Positions 16,713 to 26,499 of a stretch of DNA of 64,000 bases are shown here, in pieces. The stretch comes from CALBZG01 sp964486295 (GTDB lineage: Bacteria > Bacillota > Clostridia > Peptostreptococcales > Anaerovoracaceae), in NCBI GenBank assembly GCA_964486295.1, contig CAZAMF010000002.1, positions 124,001 to 188,000 on the forward strand. The letters are read 5' to 3'. Under the pieces are notes generated by a model. It saw only the letters and a list, made by a program, of their open reading frames with translations, was not told the DNA's origin and made no database searches. The translations under genes and the position numbers were made by a program. The stretch's first letter is position 1. Each line of letters begins with the position of its first letter.

Positions 16713-17915
16713 ATGTTCAATATTTGTATAGTAGGCGGCGGTGCTTCGGGAATGACTGCAGCAATTGCTGCTGCAGAAAAGAATCCGGATCTTAAGATTA
16801 TATTGCTTGAGAAAAATTCTGGAACGGGCAAGAAACTCCTGGCAACAGGAAATGGGCGCTGTAATCTAAGCAATTCTGAAATCGAAAATCATACATCTGT
16901 AACGGAATTCTTTCAGCGAACAGGTATTTTTATCAGAACTGAAGAGCAAGGAAGGATGTACCCCTACTCGGGAAAAGCGGCTGATGTCGTGAAAGCGCTC
17001 AACATGCGTATCCAAACTTTGGGCATCAAGGTACTAACGAATTTTATCGTAACCTCAATCGAGCGTGTATCTAAAGGCTTTTCCGTGACAGGCTTTTCCG
17101 GCGAGAATATCCTGAGCGAAAATATAATCCTGGCGACAGGAGGAAAAGCGGGACCGCAATATGGCTGCACAGGTGACGGCTACCAATTGGCAAAGAAATT
17201 CGGCCATGAAATTGCACGGCTGGCTCCCGGACTGACTTGGCTTTCTTGCAGGGAGTACAACGAATCTTTAAAAGGGACACGCATTAAGGCAAAAGTCAGC
17301 TTGATCAAAAAGAAAGCAGTTATTGGTATGGAAGTCGGAGAAGTTCAATTTACTGCCCAGGGAGTTTCCGGTATTTGTATTTTCAACCTGAGCAACCTGC
17401 TGAATTTAGATTTTGAAACAGACTTTTCAGATTATACGGTATCCATCGATTTTATGCCGGATTATACAATCGATGAAACAATATCCATTGTTAGGAAACG
17501 AACACAGATCAAAGGGATCTCCATGAAGGATCTGTTGCTTTCTGTTGTGCCGGAAGTGTTAGCACTGGAAATTCTGGAGTGCGCATCGGTAAAAGAGTTA
17601 AAGAAAATAGGCCGGATAGCCGACATAGACGGGAAAGTGACCAATAAAATCGCAGAGCTATTAAAGGATTTCAGGTGTTCCGTTTCGGGCGCCGGCGGAT
17701 GGAAGGATGCACAGGTTACAAGAGGTGGAATAAAAGCAAACGAAATTAATCCATATACAAAGGAATCTTTACTGGTTCCCGGGCTTTATTTTGCCGGTGA
17801 ACTTTTAGATTATGCCGGACCTTGCGGCGGATTCAATTTGCATCATGCCTGGAAAACAGGCCTCACAGCCGGGCAGCATTCAGCCGGAGCATGTCTTGGC
17901 ACGAAACAGGAGTAA
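16713..17915 (+). CDS. HI0933-type FAD flavoprotein (BaiN-like family)
   Basis: The 400-residue protein opens with a Rossmann dinucleotide-binding motif (IVGGGASGMTAAIAAAEK), then the family stretch LLEKNSGTGKKLLATGNGRCNLSN split across a helix, LATGGKAGPQYGCTGDGYQLA, and the C-terminal FAD motif GLYFAGELLDYAGPCGGFNL. These mark the YhiN/HI0933/BaiN group; the substrate differs among members and cannot be named here. The ATG at 16713 has CGGGAGG 5 nt upstream; the frame is open further up but that part does not match. It ends 2 nt before the next FAD gene. Confidence 0.88.
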   Translation: MFNICIVGGGASGMTAAIAAAEKNPDLKIILLEKNSGTGKKLLATGNGRCNLSNSEIENHTSVTEFFQRTGIFIRTEEQGRMYPYSGKAADVVKALNMRIQTLGIKVLTNFIVTSIERVSKGFSVTGFSGENILSENIILATGGKAGPQYGCTGDGYQLAKKFGHEIARLAPGLTWLSCREYNESLKGTRIKAKVSLIKKKAVIGMEVGEVQFTAQGVSGICIFNLSNLLNLDFETDFSDYTVSIDFMPDYTIDETISIVRKRTQIKGISMKDLLLSVVPEVLALEILECASVKELKKIGRIADIDGKVTNKIAELLKDFRCSVSGAGGWKDAQVTRGGIKANEINPYTKESLLVPGLYFAGELLDYAGPCGGFNLHHAWKTGLTAGQHSAGACLGTKQE

Positions 17916-17917
17916 TT

Positions 17918-19507
17918 ATGTATTATAGAGCCCATGAATTAAAACTGAAAATCACTTCACAGAAGTCCGAGATACCGGACCTGATTCTGAAAAGACTTGG
18001 TTCACAGAGCCGAGGCATTTCACTGAGCCACTGGAATATTGTGAAAGAATCCATTGATGCCAGGGACAAAGGCGACATTCTGTTCGTATACACCGTTGAT
18101 TTTGAAATTTCCCCTGACCGGGAACTGGACCTGGGAAGTATACGGAATATTGAAAAGATCATCAAGCAGGAACCCGAGGAACTGATCCAAGGCACCGATG
18201 AATTATCCTATCCGCCGGTTATAGCCGGCTTTGGACCTTGCGGCATGTTTGCGGCCCTGATATTGGCTGAAAAAGGATACAGGCCGGTAGTGCTCGAAAG
18301 AGGCCGCTCTATGGATCAACGCACAGCTGATGTAGAGAGATTCTGGAGTGGCGGGGAACTCGATGAAGAGTCTAATGTTCAGTTTGGAGAAGGTGGAGCA
18401 GGTACCTTTTCTGATGGAAAGCTGACTACAGGGATCAAAGACAAACGCGCAAAGAAAGTGCTTGAGGTGCTGGCTTTCAACGGAGGCGGCGAAGAATTAC
18501 TGTATAAACAAAAACCTCATGTCGGAACAGATGTACTAAAAGAAGTGGTGGTAGCCATCAGAAGAAGAATTATTGAGCTTGGCGGCACGATCTGCTTCGA
18601 ATCAAAGATAACAGATATCATCACGGAGGGTGGAAGGCTTTCCGCGATTTCAGTGAACGGCGGAAAGCCTATTAGGGTTGAACAACTGATCCTTGCCATC
18701 GGCCACAGCGCAAGAGACACCTTGAAGAAGCTGATGGAAATCGGTCTGAATATGGAGCAGAAACCCTTCTCGATGGGCCTCAGAATCGAGCATCCTCAAT
18801 CCCTCGTCAACAAAGCGCAATACGGAGACGAATCCGGCCTTGGTTTAGGCGCGGCAGACTATAAGCTTTCTTATCGTTGCGGAAACGGAAGAGGGGTCTA
18901 TACATTCTGCATGTGTCCGGGAGGAAGGGTTATTGCGGCTTCATCAGAAAAAGGCAAATTGGTCACGAATGGAATGAGCGAAAGGGCAAGAGATTCGGGG
19001 CTTGCCAACAGTGGTCTTCTGGTTGATGTCAGAACATCTGATTTCCCTTCGGATTCACCGCTGGCTGGTATGGAACTTCAGGAAAAGTATGAAAAACTGG
19101 CATATGAAGCGGCTGGAAAAACATATGAATTGCCTTTCTGCAGTTATGAAGAGTTTAAAATGAAACGTGGGAAAGGGCCGGCTATCAGGAATTGTATTCC
19201 TGATTTCGTCTCGGAAGCCATACTGGAAGCGATGCCGTATATGGGCAGAAAGCTTCGGGGATTTGATCATGGCAGCGCAAAATTGTATGCGGTGGAAACG
19301 AGAAGCTCTTCACCTGTCAGACTTTTGAGGGACAATACATTTCAGTCAAACTTTGAAGGGATCTACCCCGGAGGCGAAGGGGCGGGCTATGCGGGTGGAA
19401 TCGTATCCGCAGCCGTTGATGGAATAAGAATTGCCGAGCAGATACTATCAAAATATAAAACACCGACCGAAAACATTGATTTGGAGGGTATAAAAAATGT
19501 TGGATAA
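17918..19507 (+). CDS. FAD-dependent dehydrogenase of the COG2509 family
   Basis: The 529-residue protein has an N-terminal alpha/beta region with LSHWNIVKESIDARDKGD typical of COG2509, then a Rossmann FAD motif (PPVIAGFGPCGMFAALILAE), the stretch VQFGEGGAGTFSDGKLTTGI, a central LAIGHSARDT motif and the C-terminal FAD-binding YPGGEGAGYAGGIVSAAVDG. The family is widespread in anaerobes and has no proven reaction. The start at 17918 follows an AGGAGT SD. Its last 11 nt overlap the next gene, so it is co-translated with the cobalamin adenosyltransferase. Confidence 0.87.
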   Translation: MYYRAHELKLKITSQKSEIPDLILKRLGSQSRGISLSHWNIVKESIDARDKGDILFVYTVDFEISPDRELDLGSIRNIEKIIKQEPEELIQGTDELSYPPVIAGFGPCGMFAALILAEKGYRPVVLERGRSMDQRTADVERFWSGGELDEESNVQFGEGGAGTFSDGKLTTGIKDKRAKKVLEVLAFNGGGEELLYKQKPHVGTDVLKEVVVAIRRRIIELGGTICFESKITDIITEGGRLSAISVNGGKPIRVEQLILAIGHSARDTLKKLMEIGLNMEQKPFSMGLRIEHPQSLVNKAQYGDESGLGLGAADYKLSYRCGNGRGVYTFCMCPGGRVIAASSEKGKLVTNGMSERARDSGLANSGLLVDVRTSDFPSDSPLAGMELQEKYEKLAYEAAGKTYELPFCSYEEFKMKRGKGPAIRNCIPDFVSEAILEAMPYMGRKLRGFDHGSAKLYAVETRSSSPVRLLRDNTFQSNFEGIYPGGEGAGYAGGIVSAAVDGIRIAEQILSKYKTPTENIDLEGIKNVG

Positions 19508-20015
19508 GGGTTATGTGCAAGTGTATACAGGAAATGGAAAGGGAAAAACGACAGCTGCACTTGGGGTCGCTTTACGAGCTGTTTGCGCAGGATACAGAGT
19601 ATTCATAGGCCAATTTATGAAAGGCCAGAATTACAGTGAATTGAGAGCTCCCGAATTTCTGAAGGGTCTTCACATTGAACAGTTCGGAGATCCGAACTTC
19701 TGCAAAGGCGAACCTAGCCCCAGCGATTTTGAAAATGCAGCCAAGGGATTAAAGAGATTGAAAGAGGTTTTACCTGGCGGTGATTATGATTTGGTCATTA
19801 TGGATGAAATCAATACAGCCATGTTCTTTAAAATCCTGAAAGTGGAGGAGGTTCTGGAACTATTGGATTTAAAACCGGAAAATGTTGAAGTGATCATGAC
19901 GGGAAGGTATGCTCCCGATGAAATAATACAACGAGCGGATCTGGTAACTGAAATGAAAGAGATCAAGCACTATTACAATAAAGGAGTAAAAGCCCGTAAA
20001 GGTATTGAAGACTAG
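19497..20015 (+). CDS. cobO: Cob(I)yrinic acid a,c-diamide adenosyltransferase
   Basis: This enzyme adds the 5'-deoxyadenosyl group of ATP to cobalt(I) corrinoids, giving coenzyme B12. The 172-residue protein has the CobA/CobO P-loop GNGKGKTTAALG near the N-terminus, FIGQFMKG, the Walker-B-like LVIMDEINTAM, and VIMTGRYAPDEIIQRADLVTEM near the end, all conserved in the CobA/BtuR type. An SD (GGAGGG) precedes it. No other B12 gene is in the window, so it may serve salvage. Confidence 0.93.
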   Translation: MLDKGYVQVYTGNGKGKTTAALGVALRAVCAGYRVFIGQFMKGQNYSELRAPEFLKGLHIEQFGDPNFCKGEPSPSDFENAAKGLKRLKEVLPGGDYDLVIMDEINTAMFFKILKVEEVLELLDLKPENVEVIMTGRYAPDEIIQRADLVTEMKEIKHYYNKGVKARKGIED

Positions 20016-20035
20016 TTTTACGGAACGTGAACAAA

Positions 20036-21619
20036 ATGATAAAAAAACTGGCGTTATGGATATTGACGGTGACCATCGCACTGGGCAGCGTTTCGGTTGC
20101 TTATGCGGCTGAAACTGAAGGTCCGGAACAGACTCAAAAAGATGGGACGTACGAATTCATCGGAACATCGACTTATGATCTATTTACTAATTATATCGAT
20201 GGATATTCCATCAAAGTTGAAAAAGGGCTGACTGTAGATATGAGCAATGCGGGTATCTGCGCGGTCCTGGAAAACGAAAATAAGAGAATTGAGATTTATA
20301 AACAGTATATAGGATCAGATGCTGCATCCTATATAAACTATTCCAACGGATTTATGAAAAACACAGCCGATCATTCAGTGGAATATAATGGATATCAGCA
20401 GATCGGCAACTACAATGTTCATATAAGCTCATGGCAAAGGGCTAAACTCAGCGGCGTTGAAAACGACAGAAATTATTATGCTGTTTTTGACATCGTATCC
20501 GGAGAATATTGCTATACGATTTATATCAAGGGCAATAAGACAATCGGAGAACTGGGTGGATATATGAATCTGATCGAAAGCTTCACGATTCAGGACTCGT
20601 TCAGAAACGCCGGAATCACCAAGACCAAAGCGGTGGATCCGGCGACAAGAGGATGGAATGAGGAAACAGCGGCATTTTACGAAAAATATTTCGGAGATAA
20701 TGCGAATCTGACCTGGGGCATCTATGAACCCCAGACCAATTTTGAATATGGCACCGGATCGTATGACTATAACCAGTTGAAATATTATGAGCAAAATTTC
20801 AATTATGAATTTCCGATTGTATTAAATTACAGCCAATTTGAGAATACAACAAGGCATCCAAATCTTGACCAGCGCCTGTCGCAGGCTTGGGCTAACGGCA
20901 AAGTGCTTGAGCTGACGCTTCAGACCGATTGGAACAGCGGAGGGAATCTCGTCTATGACATTCTGAATGGTGATTATGACATGTTTCTGAAGAATTATGC
21001 CGAAACTATAAAAAACTTCGGGCACCCTGTGCTGTTCAGGCTTTGCAACGAAATGAACGGGGACTGGTGTCCTTATTCCGGCTATAATACGTCAAGAGAT
21101 CCTGAAATATATCGCGAATTATACAGGTATGTATATGAATTTTTCCGGGAAGCAAAGGCCGATAATGTGATATGGATATGGAATCCTAATTCCGTTTCGT
21201 TTCCGAATTTCAAATGGAATGACGCATCCCTCTACTACCCCGGCGATGAGTATGTCGACGTGATCGGGTTGACCGCTTACAATACAGGAACCTATTATGC
21301 AGCACATGGCGAGACATGGAAATCCTTTCAAGACCTGTATGATGACATGGTTCAACAATACAACAGACGATTCGGCCAGCCGTTTATGATAACGGAATTT
21401 GCTTCGGCTGGAATGGGCGGAGACAAAACGCAATGGATCCGGGACATGTTCAGGAAAATCGAAACCTACGATAATATAAAGGTGGCCGTCTGGTGGGATG
21501 GATGTGATTATGATAACGGAAAAATTGCCAGGAATTACACCATCGACGAGAATCAGCAGGTGCTTGAGACTTTTCGTAATTTCTTCAGATCTTCATGGAA
21601 TAGGGATATTTTCGCGTAA
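20036..21619 (+). CDS. Secreted glycoside hydrolase, GH26-like
   Basis: The product has a signal peptide (cleaved after VSVAYA), an N-terminal domain of about 170 residues with no clear family, and a C-terminal (beta/alpha)8 domain of GH26 type. Candidate catalytic residues are Glu339 in RLCNEMNGDW (acid/base) and Glu454 in MITEFASAG (nucleophile), 115 residues apart as in GH26 enzymes. Family members cut beta-mannans and related glucans. Here the target could be a host, plant or self polysaccharide. The start is uncertain: ATG 20036 has a weak SD, and a GTG at 20027 is in frame. Confidence 0.8.
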   Translation: MIKKLALWILTVTIALGSVSVAYAAETEGPEQTQKDGTYEFIGTSTYDLFTNYIDGYSIKVEKGLTVDMSNAGICAVLENENKRIEIYKQYIGSDAASYINYSNGFMKNTADHSVEYNGYQQIGNYNVHISSWQRAKLSGVENDRNYYAVFDIVSGEYCYTIYIKGNKTIGELGGYMNLIESFTIQDSFRNAGITKTKAVDPATRGWNEETAAFYEKYFGDNANLTWGIYEPQTNFEYGTGSYDYNQLKYYEQNFNYEFPIVLNYSQFENTTRHPNLDQRLSQAWANGKVLELTLQTDWNSGGNLVYDILNGDYDMFLKNYAETIKNFGHPVLFRLCNEMNGDWCPYSGYNTSRDPEIYRELYRYVYEFFREAKADNVIWIWNPNSVSFPNFKWNDASLYYPGDEYVDVIGLTAYNTGTYYAAHGETWKSFQDLYDDMVQQYNRRFGQPFMITEFASAGMGGDKTQWIRDMFRKIETYDNIKVAVWWDGCDYDNGKIARNYTIDENQQVLETFRNFFRSSWNRDIFA

Positions 21620-21643
21620 AAACGAACAGGGAGGGAGACTGAA

Positions 21644-23170
21644 ATGCTTCGACCTACTATGCTGCTGATCATGGATGGCTTCGGAATAAGCCCGCTGATC
21701 AATAATAATGCTATCGCACTGGCGAATGCACCTGAATTGAAAAATCTCATGTCGAGCTATCCCCATACGACAGTATCGGCTTCGGGACTGGATGTCGGTT
21801 TGCCGGATGGTCAGATGGGCAACTCGGAAGTGGGGCATCTTAATATAGGTGCCGGCCGGATTATCTATCAGGAACTGACCAACATCACAAAGCATATTCA
21901 TGACGGTTCTTTTTTTCAGAATCATGCTTTTTTATCCGCTATTTCGCATGTTTTGAAAAACGACTCTACGCTTCACCTCTTCGGACTGGTTTCTGACGGA
22001 GGAGTTCACAGCCATATTGACCATCTCAAAGGGCTGATCAGTCTGGCAAAGAAGAGCGGAATCAAAAAAGTTTATATTGATGGCATTCTGGACGGTCGTG
22101 ACGTTCCTCCGCGATCCGCGCTTCAATTCATCAGAGAATTGGAGGATTATATGCGTGATGAGGGTGTAGGACGTTTCACTACCATCAGCGGCCGTTACTA
22201 TGCAATGGATCGCGACAAACGATGGGAGAGGGTAATCAAGGCTTATGACGCTATGACCCTGTCGCAGGGATTCATTGCCGCCACCGCAGAGGATGCAGTG
22301 AATGATGCTTATCTTCGCGGGGAGAACGATGAATTCGTTCAGCCTGCCGTAATAGGCGATCCGATACCGGTCAGGGATCATGACGCGGTCATCATGTTTA
22401 ACTTCCGGCCAGACAGAGCACGAGAGATCACCAGATGCTTTACAGATGACGCTTTTGCCGGTTTTGAAAGGAAACAGCGCCCGGAGGATATTGTATATGT
22501 CTGCATGTGCCAGTATGATGCGGCGATGCCGGCTGTGTTGGTTGCTTATCCGCCCGAGAAAATAAAAAACACTTTGGGCGAATATCTTTCTGCTCTTGGG
22601 CTCACTCAGCTCCGTATAGCGGAAACTGAAAAATATGCACACGTTACATTCTTCTTTAACGGTGGAATTGAAGAACCGAACCGGAATGAAGAGAGGATCC
22701 TGATTCCTTCACCAAAGGTGGCGACATATGACCTTCAGCCTGAGATGAGCGCCTATCTGGTGAGAGACCGGGCAATAACGGAAATCAAGTCGGGTAAGTT
22801 TGATGTGATCATACTGAACTTTGCCAATGCAGATATGGTTGGACATACAGGTATAATGGAAGCCGCTGTGAAAGCAATTGAGGCATTGAATCAATGCGTG
22901 CCGGAAATTTGCCAAGAAGTACTAAAAGCCGGGGGGCAGGTTCTTCTTACATCCGATCACGGCAACGCGGATGTAATGTGCGATGAGGCGGGGATGCCTC
23001 TGACTGCACATTCTCTGAACCCGGTACCGCTGGTCCATATAGCAGAAGACCCGAGGGAATTGCTCGAAGGGGGCAAGCTCTGTGATATTGCCCCAACTAT
23101 GCTGGATCTGATGGGCATATCGATTCCGCTGGAAATGACCGGCAGAAGTTTAGTGAACAGGATAGAGTAA
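21644..23170 (+). CDS. gpmI: 2,3-bisphosphoglycerate-independent phosphoglycerate mutase
   Basis: GpmI interconverts 3- and 2-phosphoglycerate with two Mn2+. The 508-residue protein is full-length: LLIMDGFGIS (metal Asp), the nucleophile Ser in GQMGNSEVGHLNIGAGR, VSDGGVHSHIDHL, DGRDVPPRSA, NFRPDRARE, NFANADMVGHTG and LLTSDHGNADVM carry the alkaline-phosphatase-type metal ligands. An AGGGAGG SD precedes the ATG. It sits between the GH26-like gene and the flippase with very short gaps, so all three may share a transcript. Confidence 0.97.
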   Translation: MLRPTMLLIMDGFGISPLINNNAIALANAPELKNLMSSYPHTTVSASGLDVGLPDGQMGNSEVGHLNIGAGRIIYQELTNITKHIHDGSFFQNHAFLSAISHVLKNDSTLHLFGLVSDGGVHSHIDHLKGLISLAKKSGIKKVYIDGILDGRDVPPRSALQFIRELEDYMRDEGVGRFTTISGRYYAMDRDKRWERVIKAYDAMTLSQGFIAATAEDAVNDAYLRGENDEFVQPAVIGDPIPVRDHDAVIMFNFRPDRAREITRCFTDDAFAGFERKQRPEDIVYVCMCQYDAAMPAVLVAYPPEKIKNTLGEYLSALGLTQLRIAETEKYAHVTFFFNGGIEEPNRNEERILIPSPKVATYDLQPEMSAYLVRDRAITEIKSGKFDVIILNFANADMVGHTGIMEAAVKAIEALNQCVPEICQEVLKAGGQVLLTSDHGNADVMCDEAGMPLTAHSLNPVPLVHIAEDPRELLEGGKLCDIAPTMLDLMGISIPLEMTGRSLVNRIE

Positions 23171-23174
23171 ACGA

Positions 23175-24779
23175 ATGGAAAAGAAAACATTCTTAAAAGG
23201 AGCAGCAATACTGGGCATAGCCGGGCTTTTGGTACAAGTGCTGGGGGCCTTCTTCAGAATACCACTGGCTAATATTATAGGGCCTGCCGGAATGGGATAT
23301 TATCAGACGGCATATCCGATCTATGTATTTTTGCTGGTGTTTTCCACTAATGGCGCACCTGCTGCCATATCGAAGATGACATCCGAAAGACTGGCCATGG
23401 GAAATCCGTGGGAAGCACACAGGGTTTTTAAGCTTTCATTTATACTGATGGCTGTGATGGGGGCCCTTGCTTTTTCAGGTATATATTTTGGCGCGGAAAA
23501 AATCGTATCCGCTTTTGGCGATCCCGGCGCCGTGATGGCCATGAAGGCGATTGCACCTGCGCTTCTTGTGGTGCCTGTCATGTCTGTCTATCGCGGATAT
23601 TTTCAAGGAATGCAGGATATGACCCCCACTGCAACATCCCAATTGATTGAACAGGCTGTACGTGTTGCCGCGGGACTTGCACTTGCTGTTGTCTTAATGA
23701 AGAAGGGCATCGAGTATGCTGCGGCAGGCGCAACCTTCGGGACGTCCATCGGCCCGATAGCAGGGCTGGCAGTGCTGGCGATTATTTATGGATTAAAAAG
23801 AAAAACAATTCTGTCAAGAATTACAGAAGATCATAGGAAAGAAGAGGAGCCCGCCAGAGATATCATCAAGGCTTTGTTGTGGATCGCGGTACCGATTACC
23901 ATCGGCGTGTCGATTCTTCCTATTATCAATCTCGGAGATCTTTTTATTGTGATGAAAAGACTTGAATCAACTGGTTTTGAATTGCATCAGGCGAATATTC
24001 TATACGGTCAGTTAACGGGAATGGCCGGGCCGATCATCAACATACCGATGGCACTTGCATTGTCTATGGCTCTTTCCATGGTTCCGGCAGTGGCGGCCGC
24101 TAAAGCGTCAGGCGACAAACATTTTATGGAGACTAATATCAAATTGGGTTTAAGGACAGCCATGATTGTGGGTGTGCCATGCAGCTTCGGCCTGATCATT
24201 CTGGCTGAACCCATCATGACTTTATTATACCCGATGGAAATGGAGAGCGCTGCAGGAGCCTCGGGATGCCTCAGCTATCTGGCGATGGGAGTTATATTCT
24301 TATGTATCGGGCAAACCATGGCAGGGATCCTTCAAGGGCTGGGAAGACCTGGGATTGCAGTTGCGGGGCTCTTTGCTGGTTTTATCGTGAAGCTTGTTTC
24401 CACCTACTTTCTTACAGGTTTCCCGGAGCTTAATGTTGAGGGTGCCGCCATCGGAAGCACTTTGGGATTTATAACAATCGGACTGTTTAACTTTTATTCA
24501 GTAAAGAAATTAACAGGCATCAGATTCGATCGGGAGCTTTCGGTCTTTCGGCCGGTGTTGTCCGGAATCGTTATGTTCATAAGCTGCGGAATCATTTACA
24601 GGATTTTTAACGGAATCATAGGGAACAGCCTATCCTGCATTCTTGCTATTTGCATTGGCGCTGCGGCGTATGGCATTATGCTTATAAAGTCAAAAGCGAT
24701 ATCAGGAGATGAAATCAGGATGCTTCCGAAGGGGCAGAAATTACATTCGCTGCTCAAGAAAGTCAGACTGGTTGAATGA
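23175..24779 (+). CDS. MATE-like lipid flippase / polysaccharide transporter (SpoVB/MurJ group)
   Basis: The 534-residue protein has about 14 membrane segments and the N-terminal signature LGIAGLLVQVLGAFFRIPLANIIGP common to SpoVB, YtgP and related MOP exporters, plus GYFQGMQDMTPTATSQLIEQ, a very conserved stretch of the group. Members flip lipid II or other polyprenyl-linked sugars. SpoVB acts in spore cortex formation, but the sequence alone does not separate SpoVB from MurJ/YtgP roles. Its start lies 4 nt after gpmI and has only a weak SD. Confidence 0.87.
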   Translation: MEKKTFLKGAAILGIAGLLVQVLGAFFRIPLANIIGPAGMGYYQTAYPIYVFLLVFSTNGAPAAISKMTSERLAMGNPWEAHRVFKLSFILMAVMGALAFSGIYFGAEKIVSAFGDPGAVMAMKAIAPALLVVPVMSVYRGYFQGMQDMTPTATSQLIEQAVRVAAGLALAVVLMKKGIEYAAAGATFGTSIGPIAGLAVLAIIYGLKRKTILSRITEDHRKEEEPARDIIKALLWIAVPITIGVSILPIINLGDLFIVMKRLESTGFELHQANILYGQLTGMAGPIINIPMALALSMALSMVPAVAAAKASGDKHFMETNIKLGLRTAMIVGVPCSFGLIILAEPIMTLLYPMEMESAAGASGCLSYLAMGVIFLCIGQTMAGILQGLGRPGIAVAGLFAGFIVKLVSTYFLTGFPELNVEGAAIGSTLGFITIGLFNFYSVKKLTGIRFDRELSVFRPVLSGIVMFISCGIIYRIFNGIIGNSLSCILAICIGAAAYGIMLIKSKAISGDEIRMLPKGQKLHSLLKKVRLVE

Positions 24780-24803
24780 TCCGGGCTATCCAGACATATC
24801 AAC

Positions 24804-24842
24804 CATAAAAAGAAACGGCATAACTTTTCGTCATACCGTTTC
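24804..24842 (-). terminator. Terminator for the minus-strand NhaC-type gene
   Basis: GAAACGG (24812-24818) pairs with CCGTTTC (24836-24842); on the minus strand the hairpin is followed by a T-run (plus-strand ATAAAAA, 24805-24811). It stops transcripts that leave the NhaC gene. Confidence 0.65.
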
Positions 24843-24868
24843 ATGAATGGATCCATGTAGATTTGATG

Positions 24869-24893
24869 AGGTTGCCTTGAGGCAACCTTTTTT
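24869..24893 (+). terminator. Terminator of the gpmI-flippase transcript
   Basis: AGGTTGCC (24869-24876), loop TTGA, GGCAACCT (24881-24888), followed by TTTTT. It overlaps the stop codon of the convergent NhaC gene. Confidence 0.88.
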
Positions 24894-26499
24894 ATGAAGC
24901 TTCTGCTATTTCTTCTTTGATTTCCTCGATAGAATACTTGTTTTCTCCCCAGATCTTGTGCAGTGCAATGATGAAGAGGAAGAATACGCCGAATGTAATG
25001 AGGAGCGGAATCAACCATCCGTCGATGAAACCGGAAGCAATATATCCGATTGCAGCTGCCGCTGCGCAGGTCAGAGAATATGGGATCTGCGTCTTGATAT
25101 GGTCGGTATGGCGGATATTAGCTCCCGCAGATGAAAGAATTGCAGTGTCGGCCAGTGGGGAACAGTGATTTCCGAAACCTCCGCCTCCGATTACAGTGGC
25201 TATACAGGTGTAAACGTTGATATCCATTGCAACAGCTAAAGGAACAGCAATAGGGATCATGATAGCGAAAGTGCCCCATGATGCACCGGTTGAAAAAGTC
25301 ATGGCACAAGCGAATGCGAAAAGGATCAGTGGAACGATCCAGCCAGGGACATTACCGACAAACATTGCGGCAACATATTCTGCAGTGCCCAGCTCTCCGC
25401 ATACGCGACCGATGGACCATGCAAAAGCAAGCAGGATGATAACAAATAGCATAGATTTTGTGCCGGTTACAAAAGCATTGATCGAATCAGTTACTTTGGA
25501 TAGTTTTCTTACAGCATAGAATATGATGCAGAAAACCAGTGCTATTGCGATGGCATAGACCAATGCCAGCATACCATCCATGTTGTTTACAGCATCAAGA
25601 AGACTGAAGCTGGTGAAGAACCCTCCGGTGTATAGCATAAATACCATGGCCATTACGACAAGCAGAATTATCGGAGCGAGTAAATCAATTGCCTTCCCGT
25701 TCTCAGCTACAGGAATTGAAGAGAAATCATCTTCATCGGCAGCACCGCCGCTGAAAGTCTTGTCGCAGAGAGCTCCGGTCTCGCGGGTTCTCTTTTCGGC
25801 TTTTGCCATAGGTCCAAAATCAAGTCCCAGCAGGACTACTACCAATACCATGATCAGTGATAACCAGGCATAATAATTGTGCGGAATAACTTTAAGGAAT
25901 GCAATGAAAGGATCTTCAGTAATACCAGCCTGATTAAAAGAATCGGCAATCAGGGAAGATATAAAGGCTACCCACGAAGATAAAGGAACGACCAGACAAA
26001 TCCCGACAGCCGTGGAGTCAATTATATAGGAAAGCTTTTCCCTTGATACTCCATATTTGTCTGAAACCGGTCTCATGACCGCTCCGTTGGTCAGCGCGTT
26101 GAAATAGTCATCAAAGAATATCAGTATCCCGATGACCCAGGTCATGACCTGCGCACCTTTCTTTGAAGTGATTTTACTACCCAAAAGTTCGGCGAATGCC
26201 GCGGAGCCTCCGGATCTGACCATGAGTCCGATCAGTCCTCCAAGCATCAGAACGATCAGGATTACTTCGACATTCCACGGATCTGACAGACAACCGGAAA
26301 TGACATATTCTCCTGTATCGTCATATCCGCCGACCATGATCGAAACCATCGATTCCATTGCACCCAGCGGATTCCAATTGGCTATGACCATGCAACCGGT
26401 GAATACACCGATGAATAAGGAAAGAAGTACTTCTTTGGTTGCGATGGCAAGAACAATGGTAAGAAGCGGTGGGACCAGTGATAAAATACCTACATCCAT
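24892..26499 (-). CDS. Na+/H+ antiporter NhaC family transporter
   Basis: The 535-residue protein has about 12 membrane helices. It shows the NhaC-family pattern: FIGVFTGCMVIANWNP early, GILIFFDDYFNALTNGAVMRP, SSWVAFISSLIADSF, LAFAWSIGRVCGELGTAEYVA, and GASWGTFAIMIPIAVPLA followed by VIGGGGFGNHCSPLADTAILSSAG near the end. Family members exchange Na+ for H+ or move amino-acid anions. In fermenters many serve substrate uptake. The start has GGAGGAGGG upstream on the minus strand. It is divergent from the MerR gene across a 356-nt gap and may be its target. Confidence 0.9.
   Translation of the reverse strand: MDVGILSLVPPLLTIVLAIATKEVLLSLFIGVFTGCMVIANWNPLGAMESMVSIMVGGYDDTGEYVISGCLSDPWNVEVILIVLMLGGLIGLMVRSGGSAAFAELLGSKITSKKGAQVMTWVIGILIFFDDYFNALTNGAVMRPVSDKYGVSREKLSYIIDSTAVGICLVVPLSSWVAFISSLIADSFNQAGITEDPFIAFLKVIPHNYYAWLSLIMVLVVVLLGLDFGPMAKAEKRTRETGALCDKTFSGGAADEDDFSSIPVAENGKAIDLLAPIILLVVMAMVFMLYTGGFFTSFSLLDAVNNMDGMLALVYAIAIALVFCIIFYAVRKLSKVTDSINAFVTGTKSMLFVIILLAFAWSIGRVCGELGTAEYVAAMFVGNVPGWIVPLILFAFACAMTFSTGASWGTFAIMIPIAVPLAVAMDINVYTCIATVIGGGGFGNHCSPLADTAILSSAGANIRHTDHIKTQIPYSLTCAAAAAIGYIASGFIDGWLIPLLITFGVFFLFIIALHKIWGENKYSIEEIKEEIAEAS

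Noticed and set aside
21932..22642. 236-codon minus-strand frame opposite gpmI
   Set aside because: gpmI has all catalytic motifs; the antisense frame has no recognisable domain or start signal.
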